Assembly: GCF_002775205.1 (NCBI RefSeq)
Contig: NC_036447.1
Span: forward strand, 8,358,501-8,422,500
DNA from: Xiphophorus maculatus
Taxonomy: Eukaryota; Chordata; Actinopteri; Cyprinodontiformes; Poeciliidae
DNA: 64,000 bases
Direction: 5' to 3'
In this document: positions 21,854 through 32,682 of the stretch, piece by piece
Position numbering within the stretch: position 1 is the stretch's first letter
How the letters are laid out: every line of letters begins with the position of its first letter
Notes under the pieces: generated by a model
What the model was told of the DNA's origin: nothing
Seen by the model: the letters and a program-made list of their open reading frames with translations, nothing else
Databases searched by the model: none
Program-made: the position numbers and the translations under genes

Positions 21854-22751
21854 GGGTGTAAATATGAAGTAACCTGTTAATTATGTAAGACAGAGAGAAA
21901 ATGAGAGAGAGAGGAAGAAAGTTGTTTTTTAAGATGAGGAAACAAACTCAATGTGGTGGGAAGCAAATTCTGACCTTGGGTCCAGTTGTGAGGTGAAATG
22001 TATCTTTGTAGTTTAAAAAAAAAGATTTTTAGGCTCTAATAAAGTTTTTTAGGCCGTTATTTAACAGGCTGAACAGGAAATTGGGAGGAGAGAGAAGGAA
22101 ATGACATGCAGCAGATTCCCCAGGACTGGGAATTAAACCCAGGTTGACAAACAAAACCTAGAAGTAACGTCCTAAACAAAACATAATTTACAGTTTTACT
22201 GTAAATCTGGCTAAAAAAAATAACTGAATTATTCATTTCTTAGCCCCTTTTCCTTCTCTTTTATACAAGCAGACAGAACATAAGCTCAACAACACAAAAG
22301 CTTCATATTTATTACAAAATATTCATCTAAGAATCGATTTCTTCCTGTAGTGGAAATGATTTCTGATTAAGTTCTCTGTTTTCATACTTTCATGGATTGT
22401 TCTTCTTTTTACTTTTTCTACAGTTTTTCATGTTAAATTGCACTTTTTTGTTAAGTTTCTAATATTATCTTGAATCTGTATTTCTAAATAAAGACTAACT
22501 GAAAGATCCCACAGTAACTTTTATTTTTGATAAAACCTGCTTTTTTCTTATAACAAACAAACCAGATAAAACAAGTTTGGGCTTCTTCAGGGTCCGGAGT
22601 ATTAAATTATGATTACAATTATCATCTATTACTATGTACAGATTAAATTCTAATCTTCATTTAACATCCTGGAACCTGAAGAATCCAAACCTGTTAAATC
22701 AGCTTTTTTATGTTTGGTATAAAAAGAAAAACAGGATTTATCAAAGAAAAA

Positions 22752-22975
22752 CAGGTGAATGGACTGAACTTGTGTCGTGCCTTGCTAGTCATGTTGACCA
22801 CTCAAAGCGCTTCACACTACAGTCACATTCACACCGACATGCAGGTTGGAGGGCAACTTGCCGCTAAGTGCCCCGCCCCAGGGCAGCTCAACATGTGGCT
22901 GAGGAAGCTGGAATCGAACTTACAACCTTCTGGTCACAAGACGACCACTCTACCCACTGAGCCACAGTCTCACTA
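22752..22975 (-). repeat. tRNA-derived SINE (left arm)
   Basis: The minus strand carries GTGGCTCAGTGGGTAGAGTG (A box) and GTTCGATTCC (B box) at tRNA-like spacing, followed by an unrelated body. It is a SINE and not a tRNA gene: there is no acceptor-stem closure. Counterpart at about 47,911-48,115. Confidence 0.6.
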
Positions 22976-23688
22976 AAACAGCCACTGCATGATCCTTTTG
23001 CTAGTCTTCTTTAAAATACAGGTTTAAACAGTTTAATGAGCTACAATTCAGTGCAATTTAATATAAAAAGTGTGTAGAAAATGTAAACTAAAGGACAAAC
23101 CATAAAAGCACAAATACAGTGAAAATAAACAGAAATTATTACTATTAAAAGAAGACATTTTAATTCTTAAATCAATACGTTGCTATAAAAATTGAGCCCA
23201 GTGTTGTTGCGGCGCTAAAGCAGCGAAGGGAAAAGGGCTAACGTACGGCTAATTCAATTAATTTGACAAGTTTAACAATAAAGCTGCACATGTGTTTGGG
23301 GTTTCTTCAAATCTTTGGGGGCAATTTGCAGTGACCAACTGACCTGACCGACATGTTTTAGGAGATGTGGGGGGAAACCGGAGCACCCGGAGAAAACCCA
23401 CGCAAACACGGGGAGAACATGCAAACTCCACACAGATGGTGTCTGTGAAGACGCAGCGCTAACCGCTGCACCACCGTGCTGCCCACGTTTTTTCCAATTG
23501 GGTTGGGAAGGGATCTATGGGGGGAAAACTTTTTAAATTTGGTCTTGACGGAGCGTGGCATGGCGCCCCGTTCACAGAGGCTACATCCTCCATGCGTTTG
23601 ATTCCAGTCCTCGGTTCGTCTCCTGCACGTCTTTCTCCTTCTCTAAATCAATCAAAATCAAGAACTTTAGGCATGATCTTGATTGTCT

Positions 23689-25842
23689 TTACTCGTTTGT
23701 TTCTTTTTTTGGCTTCTTACATCGCAGAAAGTTTTGTACTTTCTTCCAAAAGGAAAGTTTAGATTTTTTCCTTTTACCATCTGGATCGTCCAAATCCTCC
23801 AGGATGGTTTCACCAGCAACCTCGGTCTCTTCTGAGGATTCTGGGTCAGTGGAAGAACCTGGTAAAGGTTCTCCTGCGAGATCCTCCTCTGAAGAAACCT
23901 CTTGATTTAGGACTTTAACTTGGTTCTGTGAATCATCTTCTTCCTTCTCTTGGGAAACCGTGATGGGTTGTTGTTGGAAACCTTCTTCCTCGGCTCTGAG
24001 ACTGTCGGCCAGCAGTAGGTCGTCTCTTTCTCTTTGTAAATCGTTTTTGTAAATCTTCTGTTCGTATGTCTCAACCTGCTGCTGTATGTCCATAATGTCT
24101 CTTTCATATCTACATTTTAGCTCCTCGTAGAGAGTGTGAACCTGGTCCAGTTCATGCAGCATTTGCTTCTCCCTCTTTTGCCGAATTGAGATTTCTCCTG
24201 ACATTTTGTGGAGGAGCTCCTCCTTCTCAGCTCTCATATTGTCTAGAAGCTTCATGTCCTCCTCTGTTTTCTCCAGGTGAGCTTTTCTCTCCTGCTCTAC
24301 CTGATGCTGGCATGTCTCAACCTCCTGCTGTAAATCCATATTGTCTCTCTCAAATCTACATTTTAGCTCCTCTTGCGAAATGTGAAACTGATCCAGTTCG
24401 TCCAGCATCTGCTTCTCTCTCTTTTGAAGAATAGTGATTTCTCCTGACATTTTTAGGAGGAGCTCCTCCTTCTCAGCTCTCATATTGTCTAGAAGCTTCT
24501 TGTTCTCCTCTGTTTTCTTCAGGTGAGCTTTTCTCTCCTGCTCTACCTGATGCTGAAGTTTTTCGACTTCTTGTTTCAGCGCAGAATGTTTTCTCTCTTG
24601 GATAAGCTTTTCTTTCTTTTCTTTCTTTGAAAGAGCAGCTTCCTCCTGCTTTACCTTCTGTTCGTATGTCTCAACCTGCTGCTGTATGTCCATAATGTCT
24701 CTTTCATATCTACATTTTAGCTCCTCGTAGAGAGTGTGAATCTGGTCCAGTTCATGCAGCATTTGCTTCTCCCTCTTTTGCCGAATTGAGATTTCTCTTG
24801 ACATTTTGTGGAGGAGCTCCTCCTTCTCAGCTCTCATATTGTCCAGAAGCTTCATGTCCTCCTCTGTTTTCTCCAGGTGAGCTTTTCTCTCCTGCTCTAC
24901 CTGATGCTGGTATGTCTCGATTTCTCCTGACATTTTTTGGAGGAGCTCCTCCTTTTCAGCTGTCAGCTTGTTGATGAGCTGCAGATTCTCGTTGTCTCTT
25001 TCTATGTTGGCATCTGTCGCATGTCTCACTTCCTCCTGATATCTATCCATGTCTTGCTTCAATCCAGAAACATCCCTTTCGTATTTACAATTGAGCTCAT
25101 TGTATGAACATTTCAGCTGAATTAATTCCTCCTGCAGAAGTTTCTCACTGCCTTGCAGGAATGTGATCTTTTGAGACATTTCTTGATACATTTCATCCTT
25201 TTCAGCTCTCAAGTTCTCCAACAGCCGTTGTTCTTCACTGAGCCTGGCTTCATCATACTTTTGTGTCTCGGCCTCCTGCCTCAGCAGAGCATCATCTGCT
25301 TCATACTGGGAACGCAGCTCCTCGTATGAAGTCTGGAGTTGGTTCAGTTCTTCTTGGAGGGCCAGACTTTTCTTTCTCTCAGCTTGTATTTCAGCTACAA
25401 ACGCTTCCCGGCTGAGGAGGTGGGCCACCTTTAACTCCTCAAAGTCTTCTTGCAAGTTCTTCTTCTTCATGTACTTCACATCGTTGTGAACCTTAGAAGC
25501 AATGACCGCAGCGTTAAGGACTGCTGGATCGCTGAACTTCTCTAGTCTCTCAAGTTCCCTCTTTGCCTCCTTGGCCTCGTTGATAAAGGTTTCTTTGAGA
25601 GCTTTCTGCTTCTTTAACTGGAATTTCGTCTCTTCCAGCTCGGCCTCCAGGTGGGCCAGTTTCTGGTTGTCTTCAACCCTCCCGGCTCTCTCCATTTCCA
25701 GGGCGTAGCTGAGTTCTTGGATTTCCCCGTGAAAGATTCTCGGGTGTCCAGGAGGGAACCTGCCTTGGGGGTTTTGCTGGCCTCCCCTTCTCGCGTGGGG
25801 TCCCATCGTTCCACTGCGGTATCTCGGCGTATAATGAGACAT
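23689..25842 (-). CDS. Intronless coiled-coil protein, left copy (717 aa)
   Basis: No family recognised. It is a single open frame of 717 codons. Residues 1-40 are Arg/Gly/Pro-rich (RYRSGTMGPHARRGG). Residues 40-610 are almost entirely heptad-like coiled coil rich in Glu, Lys, Gln and Leu. Residues 610-690 are acidic and Ser-rich. The last 28 residues are basic with an aromatic cluster (KLSFWKKVQNFLRCKKPKK), possibly membrane- or partner-binding. Internal repeats of about 83 residues start near 313, 431 and 513; units 1 and 3 are almost identical. No signal peptide or membrane segment is seen. The start is the only Met upstream of the conserved frame, and both arm copies share it. The right copy differs at about 14 residues. 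An intact long frame in both copies suggests function or recent origin. Confidence 0.85.
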   Translation of the reverse strand: MSHYTPRYRSGTMGPHARRGGQQNPQGRFPPGHPRIFHGEIQELSYALEMERAGRVEDNQKLAHLEAELEETKFQLKKQKALKETFINEAKEAKRELERLEKFSDPAVLNAAVIASKVHNDVKYMKKKNLQEDFEELKVAHLLSREAFVAEIQAERKKSLALQEELNQLQTSYEELRSQYEADDALLRQEAETQKYDEARLSEEQRLLENLRAEKDEMYQEMSQKITFLQGSEKLLQEELIQLKCSYNELNCKYERDVSGLKQDMDRYQEEVRHATDANIERDNENLQLINKLTAEKEELLQKMSGEIETYQHQVEQERKAHLEKTEEDMKLLDNMRAEKEELLHKMSREISIRQKREKQMLHELDQIHTLYEELKCRYERDIMDIQQQVETYEQKVKQEEAALSKKEKKEKLIQERKHSALKQEVEKLQHQVEQERKAHLKKTEENKKLLDNMRAEKEELLLKMSGEITILQKREKQMLDELDQFHISQEELKCRFERDNMDLQQEVETCQHQVEQERKAHLEKTEEDMKLLDNMRAEKEELLHKMSGEISIRQKREKQMLHELDQVHTLYEELKCRYERDIMDIQQQVETYEQKIYKNDLQRERDDLLLADSLRAEEEGFQQQPITVSQEKEEDDSQNQVKVLNQEVSSEEDLAGEPLPGSSTDPESSEETEVAGETILEDLDDPDGKRKKSKLSFWKKVQNFLRCKKPKKETNE

Positions 25843-25945
25843 TTTCTCCTAAATACAATCACTAAAGTTGTCGATTGGTAAACTACCTTAAAGAGCTTTG
25901 CGCACGTCTGAACTGGTCAGTGATATTGCAAGCAATGAAAAATAT

Positions 25946-25972
25946 GCAGAATTGTGTTGCATACAATTCTGC
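25946..25972. promoter_or_regulatory. Dyad upstream of the coiled-coil gene
   Basis: GCAGAATTGT and its exact complement flank a 7-base spacer about 100 bases upstream of the ATG at 25,842. It is conserved in the right arm near 44,895-44,921. A regulatory role is inference. Confidence 0.35.
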
Positions 25973-25978
25973 AGTTGA

Positions 25979-26042
25979 TGACATCACAGACTGCACCGCC
26001 AGTGACATCACAGAGTCTTCCTTTGCTGGTGGTGTGACATCA
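25979..26042. promoter_or_regulatory. Three CRE-like TGACATCA sites (left arm)
   Basis: TGACATCA occurs at 25,979-25,986, 26,003-26,010 and 26,035-26,042, about 140-200 bases upstream of the coiled-coil ATG. One base separates it from the CRE palindrome TGACGTCA bound by CREB/ATF/CREM factors. Clustering and conservation between arms suggest a promoter element. This is inference. Confidence 0.4.
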
Positions 26043-26179
26043 TTCCACCACCAAATATCTCACTCTTTATTCTTGTTTACATTCAAAATAGTCCATGATT
26101 CGCTCGTTTTTATCCCAAATATCAGGGCATCAAACTCATTTCCATTTTGGGCCAAAATGAGCTAATATATGATGCGCGG

Positions 26180-27836
26180 TTGGCCGCATTAAATGGACAA
26201 GGATAGAAACCTAAGATGTAATTTTATTTTCTGACTTTTAATGAGGAAAGATGCTACGGCGATGGATAGCAGCCGTTAATCATAACGACTGGCAGCTGTT
26301 AATAATCATGACTGTCAGCCGTCGGTGTAATCACGAATTTGCAGGGAAAGTAAAACGACTAACGTTGATATACTTTATAAGTAAGTATGATTAGAAAGAC
26401 ATCAAATATTGCTTTATGGAGAAGGTACGTGTCTAACCGTTAGTAACCATGGAGACTAGTGATGGGATTTTCGGCTCCTTTTCGAGATGCGGCTCTAATG
26501 GCTCTTCTTACTGTGGAGAGCCGGCTCTTTCGGCTCCCAATTATATTTTTGACATTATTAATTAATTAATAGCTTAAACCTAATTTCATAATATTTTGTT
26601 TCATTATTGACATAATAATAATAATAAGTGATGATTTTTACTCATCATCACTTATGATGAGTAAAAATGCCGCATAACAATGCTATAGCAATACCGATGC
26701 CTGTGATGTCCGCATGTGCCTGTGCAGGTTGTTTGTCGAGCCTGCACGACAGGAAATGCTGACTTTGCACAGTCTGCACTCTGCCCTGGAGCTTGATGTA
26801 GCATTAAAATGAGTCCAAATCTTGCTCCGTTTTCTGTCACTCATTTATTTTCACCTATTCAGTTCTCACACTGACTCCCCTTCTTCCTGTGCTTCTTGAC
26901 CACTGAGTGAGTGTCTGTACATAAACACCTGCCGACGAACGCTATACAGCTTGGCCAATTGCCTGCCGTTTCCACAAGAAAAGTGCAGATAAACTCTTTT
27001 TTCAGTGTTTTCCCGCCACATTATTAATTGAAACTATGTGTGATTGGTCAGATGTGTGGAGCACACGCTTGACATGAGGGCAGTGGACCGACCGAGGGAA
27101 AAAAACTCTCCGCTCTAGCACTGGCAGAAGAACAAAACGCGCAAGGAGAGGGAGAAGGGGGGGAGATACAGCGAGGCACCGCAGGACAAAAAAACGATGT
27201 GGGGAAAAACTATCGGCTCTGGCACTTGCAGAGCACAAGCACAACGACAGGGAGGCGGAGAGACAGCGATATACTGTAGAAAAAAACCCGGCTCCCAAAT
27301 AGGATCCTAAAACGGCTCCCATTGTGGAGCCGGTTCCAATCGTTCACTTCAAAGAGCCGGCTCTTAGAGCCGGATCGTTCGCGACCGACACATCACTAAT
27401 GGAGACAGTGCCGCACCGTCATGTAGCCTAGCATGTATGGCAAAAAAACTTCTTAGCCTCTCGTCTTTTGTACGTTTTTAATGCTGCTCCAGTGTAAGGG
27501 GAAACATCGTTTATGACACATTGATATAAATCATGTGATGTGAATTCAGACAAAGTCGGTAATTTGTTCAACACATCAGGTGAGAGGAGGTACGGGTCGG
27601 TTTCTAAGCTAGCTATTTAATATACTATAAATATATAATATTTAATACCGCCGTCTATGAGTCCTAACATGGTGTGTTGCATTCACAGACAAATTGGCTC
27701 GACTCGAACTAGAAGAAGCCACGAATAAACTGGCAAAAACAAGTTTGGAAAACAATTTCAGTCGTTGTGTTCAAAACTCCCGTCCTTCACTTCCGACGTC
27801 CATCATGGCGCCTTGCAAAGGGTCAACACCATAAAG
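26180..27836 (+). mobile_element. THAP/P-element-like transposon relic, interrupted
   Basis: Flanks of the nested hAT element match 59,940-60,540 in order, for example GCGATGGATAG, GAGAAGGTACG, GTAGCCTAGCATGTA and a closing ACTTCCGACGTCC. The paralogue begins with a THAP-like peptide, which classifies the family. This copy has no visible THAP start and is non-coding. Confidence 0.55.
26457..27398. mobile_element. Non-autonomous hAT element with perfect 8-bp target duplication
   Basis: Ends TAGTGATGGG and CATCACTA are short inverted repeats. The element is flanked on both sides by ATGGAGAC (26,449-26,456 and 27,399-27,406), the 8-base duplication typical of hAT. Subterminal regions repeat GAGCCGGCTCTT words on both sides. 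It is 942 bases long with no transposase frame. The related site near 60,165 reads ATGGAAAC once and uninterrupted, which is the empty site. Confidence 0.9.
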
Positions 27837-28209
27837 ACTCTTTGTTCTCCAAAGTTAAAACAGTTTATAATGATTAGGCAACCCTTGATCTAACTATTTG
27901 AAACTAATCTGTTATTTGTAAAGACATTTTAGGCTAAATTGTACATCTTTGATCATGAGGCTTTAAGCTGTTTTTGTTTTGTTTTTCCTCAGGTGGTGTA
28001 TTACATCTTTGCCATGGTGGGGATGGAGTTGTTCAAAAACAAAGTGAAGTTCTACGAAGACATCAGTCACCCTGAGAAGGCATACTGTGGAAACTCGTTA
28101 CTGAAAGGCAGCACGTTTGCACAACTCAACTACTGCAAAAATAATTTCAATAATGTGGTTTCCTCCTTTATCCTGCTGTTGGAGCTCACTGTTGTCAACC
28201 AATGGCACG

Positions 28210-28329
28210 ATATCCTTTACAAAGTGCTGCCTGCAGGGCTTTCCCTCACTTTTTACAAGAACATATTTCAATTATCTTTAATTTAGATTTCATATTTAAA
28301 TTCATTTTCTTTCCTTAATCCGATCCCAC
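28210..28329 (+). other. U12-type AT-AC intron
   Basis: The 5' site reads ATATCCTTT after CACG. TTCCTTAAT, a perfect U12 branch-site match, lies about 11 bases before the terminal AC (CCCAC then TGCTCGG). Removing these 120 bases restores frame exactly: NQWH joins VLGTGFATVTHK. No GT-AG pair nearby gives the expected protein. Minor-class introns are well known in voltage-gated channel genes. Confidence 0.85.
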
Positions 28330-30092
28330 TGCTCGGCACCGGATTTGCCACAGTCACTCATAAATCAGCCCTGATCTTCTTTGTCCTCTTCCACGTCATG
28401 GTTGTGATCATCATCATCAAGTATGACCAGTTCTTACCAATCCTACTCGTCCGCATCATCTCCAGCAACAAAAACAAATAATTTTCATGTCTGAACACAG
28501 TTACTGAAATTAGTGTTGGTCAATGTAGGCAACAACATCTGGTGTTATTACCAAAGGGTAACGCTAAGTGTTGATTATAGGGAGACCATGTAAAAACTCA
28601 AGTTTTCCACAACCTCACCCATTAGTCAAATTTACTAATTAATTTTTAGAATGCAATTCAACATTACAATCAGCATTCTAGCTATTTGAAGTGTGCTGTT
28701 ATAAAACTAAAAACTTTTGATTGCAAATTTCTGGTTTTACAACACATTTGATTCAAGGTTTTTTAAATTTGATGCCTCAGTAGTCGGTGAAAGTAAGAAT
28801 TAGTGTCGACTTTTAAATTCTCACAATATTACGGTAGTTTTGTTTATCTTCATATGTTATTTTCAAACACTTGAACAGTTTTGAATTATTCCAGTAAATC
28901 AAATTTACAGAGTGGGTCGAATAATTCCATAATATAGATGATACAAATAAAGTTTAACTGGATGTAGATCGAATTGCTTTCTGGATTTCTGTTGCAGCAC
29001 ATATAGAGGTGAACAATGCCATATTTACACAAAGTAAAACTGTTTATCATCAGCATACAGGGAGATTTATTGTAGTCAGTGCCACCGATTGGGAAAACTT
29101 GCATCAGAAATCATCACTTTACTGAATTGTACAAGAAAAAAAACCTGCCATATAATTTTAAACCCAAATTCATTGGTTATCAGATTATTGGTAATTAAGC
29201 AAACTCTAAATATTTCAGTTTATTCTGAATTTAAGTGTTGTAATTTCTGTCCTTTTTTTTTGTAATGCAATTTACTCTAAAACACATCCCTACGTATCTA
29301 TTTTGTCTCCCTAGTACTTTGTATTTTAAGCATGTTTCACTCTCTGTTTTTCAGTATCTTTGTGGCGTTTGTTCTCGAGGCGTTCTTTGTGGAGTACTCT
29401 GTGGGTAAAGGTGATCTGCAAACATCTCTGGAGAGGAAGATTGAGGAACTGGAGCTCGCCGTGGCACAGTAATGTTATCTTGGTCTTAGTATGCTAGCGT
29501 GATTTGTACATAACACTGAAGGAGGCTTTTGGTTTTATCTGTATCACTGGATTATGGGATTGTGATTTATTCTGCACACTCTTTGCAGATTACTTGTGTT
29601 GAGGATGAGGATGGGAGAGCTGTATGTGACCGAGTAACTGATATGTTTCTGCTGAGTTGTGCTTTTATATCTTTACCTTTTCACCAGGGAGAAACTAGAG
29701 GACAATTTGGTCAACGCCATGGAAACCACTGACAACGACTTAGGATCTGGGCAGTCACCCACAGCAAACCTGCCTTCGCTACTATTTAAAGTTTCTTCCA
29801 AAAGTAAGTTTACAAAACAGTATTACTTTTCAATGAGTTTCGATCCTTTCTACTTTTGAAAGTTTGCTGGTCTTCAGCTGTGCAGCATCCATTGTTTGTT
29901 AGAAGAAGAATAAAAATGCCTTGATATTTTTGAAGGGGAGTTTCTGACAGAGCAGTTTTTAAAGAGACAAAGACACAATTTCAAGGCGTTGAATATCTAA
30001 GTTAAATTTCTTAAGTAATATTTCACATATATAGCATTTTCATAACAACTGAAGCTGAAAACAGGTTCAGTCGTTTACATAACAACTGAAGC

Positions 30093-30133
30093 TAAAATTG
30101 CACTATCAATGTAAAATTGATAGTGCAATTTTA
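30093..30133. repeat. Perfect 18-bp hairpin in a tpcn3 intron
   Basis: Arms TAAAATTGCACTATCAAT and its exact complement enclose a GTAAA loop. It sits in the intron before the last exon. Confidence 0.8.
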
Positions 30134-30433
30134 TAAAACAATGTGCCTGGAAAATCAATAATAGTGCTCTTTTAACGGTACCTAGATTACAATGTCATCC
30201 TAGCCGCTAATTTACTATGTGCCCACGTTTATGTATGTTTGTTTTGTTTTTTCAGGAGACTGAAAAGCTTGTTGACCAGTGGATCGTTTTATTATCTTGC
30301 AGGATACCGGACGGTGGACGCGTTGTTGCAGCGGATGTTCGAGGCGGACCTCGACCCAGAGGATTTTGCTGAGAACGACATTCCTGAAGACCAGGCTGGG
30401 AACTTTGCAAATCCAACATTTGGAGTAGCATAG

Positions 30434-31270
30434 ACAATTCAGCACAACTTCATAGCATATACATATGAAAAAAGAGAAATTGTATCATTAGACATTTTAC
30501 ATGTTGAAATGCGATGCTTAACCAGTGCAATGCATCAACTGTTTGATTGCATCATGACCCGAGTTTTATTTTTATACTTGAATACAAAAGCAAAATGTGT
30601 AGAATGAAAACAGATTTGTATTTTCGCATAAAAGCATGTTTACATTGATGTCTTGTGTGTTGAAATATTTGAGGGAAAAAACCAGAACATTGTAACTTTT
30701 TTTTCAGATGAAACGAGCAAACGTCTTGCATTTTTATTTGCACTGAAAAAGCAAATGGCATGTTGTATTTATTTTCTATACCAACAGGTTCATCTCAGTA
30801 AATGGCATTATCACCAAACTCTACATTTGAAGAATTTCTAATTTTTTTTTGGCATTTATTTGACTGGTTGTGGCAAATTAAACATCACAATTCAGTTTTA
30901 TTATATAAGTACTAATAAATAGAAGATTTTTAATACAGCAATTTTACATTGCGGCCACAACAACATAATCAATTGGGAGATTGATGCCTTGTTAGTTATG
31001 GAAAAGCTAAGTGGAAGGAAAAAATGTGGTGGAACTATTTCCATCCTGACTGGCATCACTTACTGTTAAACTGCTACAGCAGCCCCAAGTGGACATAAGA
31101 CCAAACTGCAGCTCGTACTGCTTCTTTCTCCATGCATGTTTTCGCAGTACATCGCCACAGAAAGCCTTGTGAATCAAAAATTACAGTTTCTCAGATTTTA
31201 ATTGCCTGTTCAAAACTAATTATTTAGGATTATTTGTTGAATAGCAATTTTTTATTTCACACAAGTAGGA
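30434..31270. other. 3' flank of the channel fragment
   Basis: AT-rich, no gene. A 40-60 base segment around CAGCCCCAAGTGGACATAAG (near 31,085) recurs near 31,885, indicating a small dispersed or tandem duplication around the U2 copy. Confidence 0.4.
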
Positions 31271-31458
31271 AAGTGCACCATTCCTGGAAATACTGCAATA
31301 CCAGGATGATGCGTGGAGTGGACAGAGCAAGCCCTTATTCCATCTCCATGCTTCAAAAATCAATTTAATATACAGTCTCCAAGTGGAGACATATCAGATA
31401 TTAAACTGATAAGAACAGAAACTAAACACTGATCTGAGCCAAAAGGCCGAGAAGCGAT
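31271..31458 (-). ncRNA. U2 snRNA copy with altered branch-site region (likely pseudogene or variant)
   Basis: The minus strand starts ATCGCTTCTCGGCCTTTTGG, the canonical U2 5' end, and continues through TTCTTATCAGTTTAATATCT, a stem-loop IIb-like GTCTCC-ACTT-GGAGAC helix, an Sm-like ATTTTTG and the 3' domain to GGTGCAC. Its 188 bases equal normal U2. The segment that pairs with the intron branch site, normally GTAGTA, reads TTTAGTTT with a one-base length change, and the 3' domain has several differences. A functional U2 should keep GTAGTA, so this is probably a pseudogene or a divergent variant. No A-tail is seen, so it is not an obvious processed copy. Confidence 0.8.
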
Positions 31459-32670
31459 GCCACATAACTGCAGAGGAAACCGAGTCATTCTGATTGGCCT
31501 CGCTTTAACTCACGGTTCCAAAACTGTTTTTATACTGTTTTATAAGTCATAATACCAACATTCACTATATAAAATTACAATTACTAACATTTGTTGTTCC
31601 TAATCAAGAAATTAACGCAAGTAAATTACATCAAGCTAAAAAAAAAAACGATAGTCAAGATAATTTGTTTATTTCTAGTCACGCGGTTCACTGAAGTCCA
31701 ACAGGAAGCTGAGAAGCGATAACAATTAACGATTAATGATCACATCACTCGTAAAAATGCATGTGTTCATCTGACAGAAATATATACATGTACAGTTATT
31801 TTCTTGTATATTCGAAACAACATAAAAAGTTATTAGGTTAAGAAAAGTTTTGTTTTGACGGGGCAGATTTATAGCAACTGCTACAGCAGCCTCTAGTGGA
31901 CATGAGACCAAACTGCAGCTGCTTCACTCCACACTTATAACGTAACAAACATATACTATATATTTGAGTTAAATAACCGAGGCCTGCACACCACCAGTTA
32001 GCAACATTTAATGATCTTTCAGTCTGTCCACAGTACACTTAATAAATAAACCACTTAAAACGCAGAAACCACAAACTAAAGTAAGTGATAACATGAAAAC
32101 AACCCAAAACTTTTTAAGTATAACTAATAAGCATCTGGAAATGCCTTGTGTAAAAAGAAAAACAATAACCGTGCAACCAACAGTAGTGATATGTTAGTGG
32201 CAAATGAAACCTCAATTTACTTAGCAACTGTTGCTTTTTATAAAGCCAACGTTAAAGTTTTTATAGAAAAAAAGAAAATCTTTGTCTTACTTTCTCCCGA
32301 ACTGGTCCTGTTAGAAAGGTAGGAAGAACCTAAACTGAGGTGATGGTACTATTCTGCAAAGCTAAATGTAAAAATGTGAAATATCCCAAAAAATCCTTAA
32401 AATATTTTAACTTGTTTACACTTCGTCCTGTTAATGTTGGATTTAAAACAGTATTAATGATTCTGAAGCTCTTCAGTTTTCTCATACAACTTGTGCTGTG
32501 TAACTGCAGAGTTTAACACTCATTGTAATAAGTGAAAAAGCTTTTAAAAATTCTGAATATGAGTAGAACAGTAAATATGTTCTCTAGCAACTAGAATCTA
32601 GAAGCAGCATCTCAATTTTAATGAAGTTTTTAATTTGCTTCACTATGAAATCCTGTCTGTAGCGTGTCTG
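31459..32670. other. AT-rich stretch without a recognised gene
   Basis: Upstream of the U2 copy. I could not identify a convincing proximal sequence element. Short open frames look accidental. Confidence 0.4.
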
Positions 32671-32682
32671 AGATTAAACAGT

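Larger units (their letters stand above)
27993..30433 (+). pseudogene. tpcn3: Two-pore channel, C-terminal five exons (TPC3-like)
   Basis: Two-pore channels are endolysosomal or plasma-membrane cation channels with two six-helix domains. Exons 27993-28209, 28330-28420, 29355-29468, 29688-29803 and 30303-30433 join in one frame and end at TAG 30,431-30,433. They encode the second-domain pore (LLELTVVNQWHVL), S6 (FFVLFHVMVVIIIINIFVAF) and a cytoplasmic tail with EKLEDNLV and YRTVDALLQRMFE. No stops or frameshifts lie in these exons, and the first intron is of AT-AC type. Upstream exons for the first domain and S1-S4 of the second are absent. Within 2 kb upstream come transposon relics and then the palindrome arm. 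It is therefore a 5'-truncated fragment, unless distant exons lie beyond the arm. TPC3 is preferred over TPC1/2 because of the NQW filter and the tail sequence. Confidence 0.7.

Noticed and set aside
25502-25881. Short frames opposite the coiled-coil genes
   Set aside because: They are shadows of the 717-codon frames and mirror each other only because the arms are copies.
30254-30302. Alternative last-exon acceptor of tpcn3 at 30,254
   Set aside because: The AG at 30,301-30,302 gives the expected RYRTVDALLQ. The earlier AG inserts an unrelated segment.
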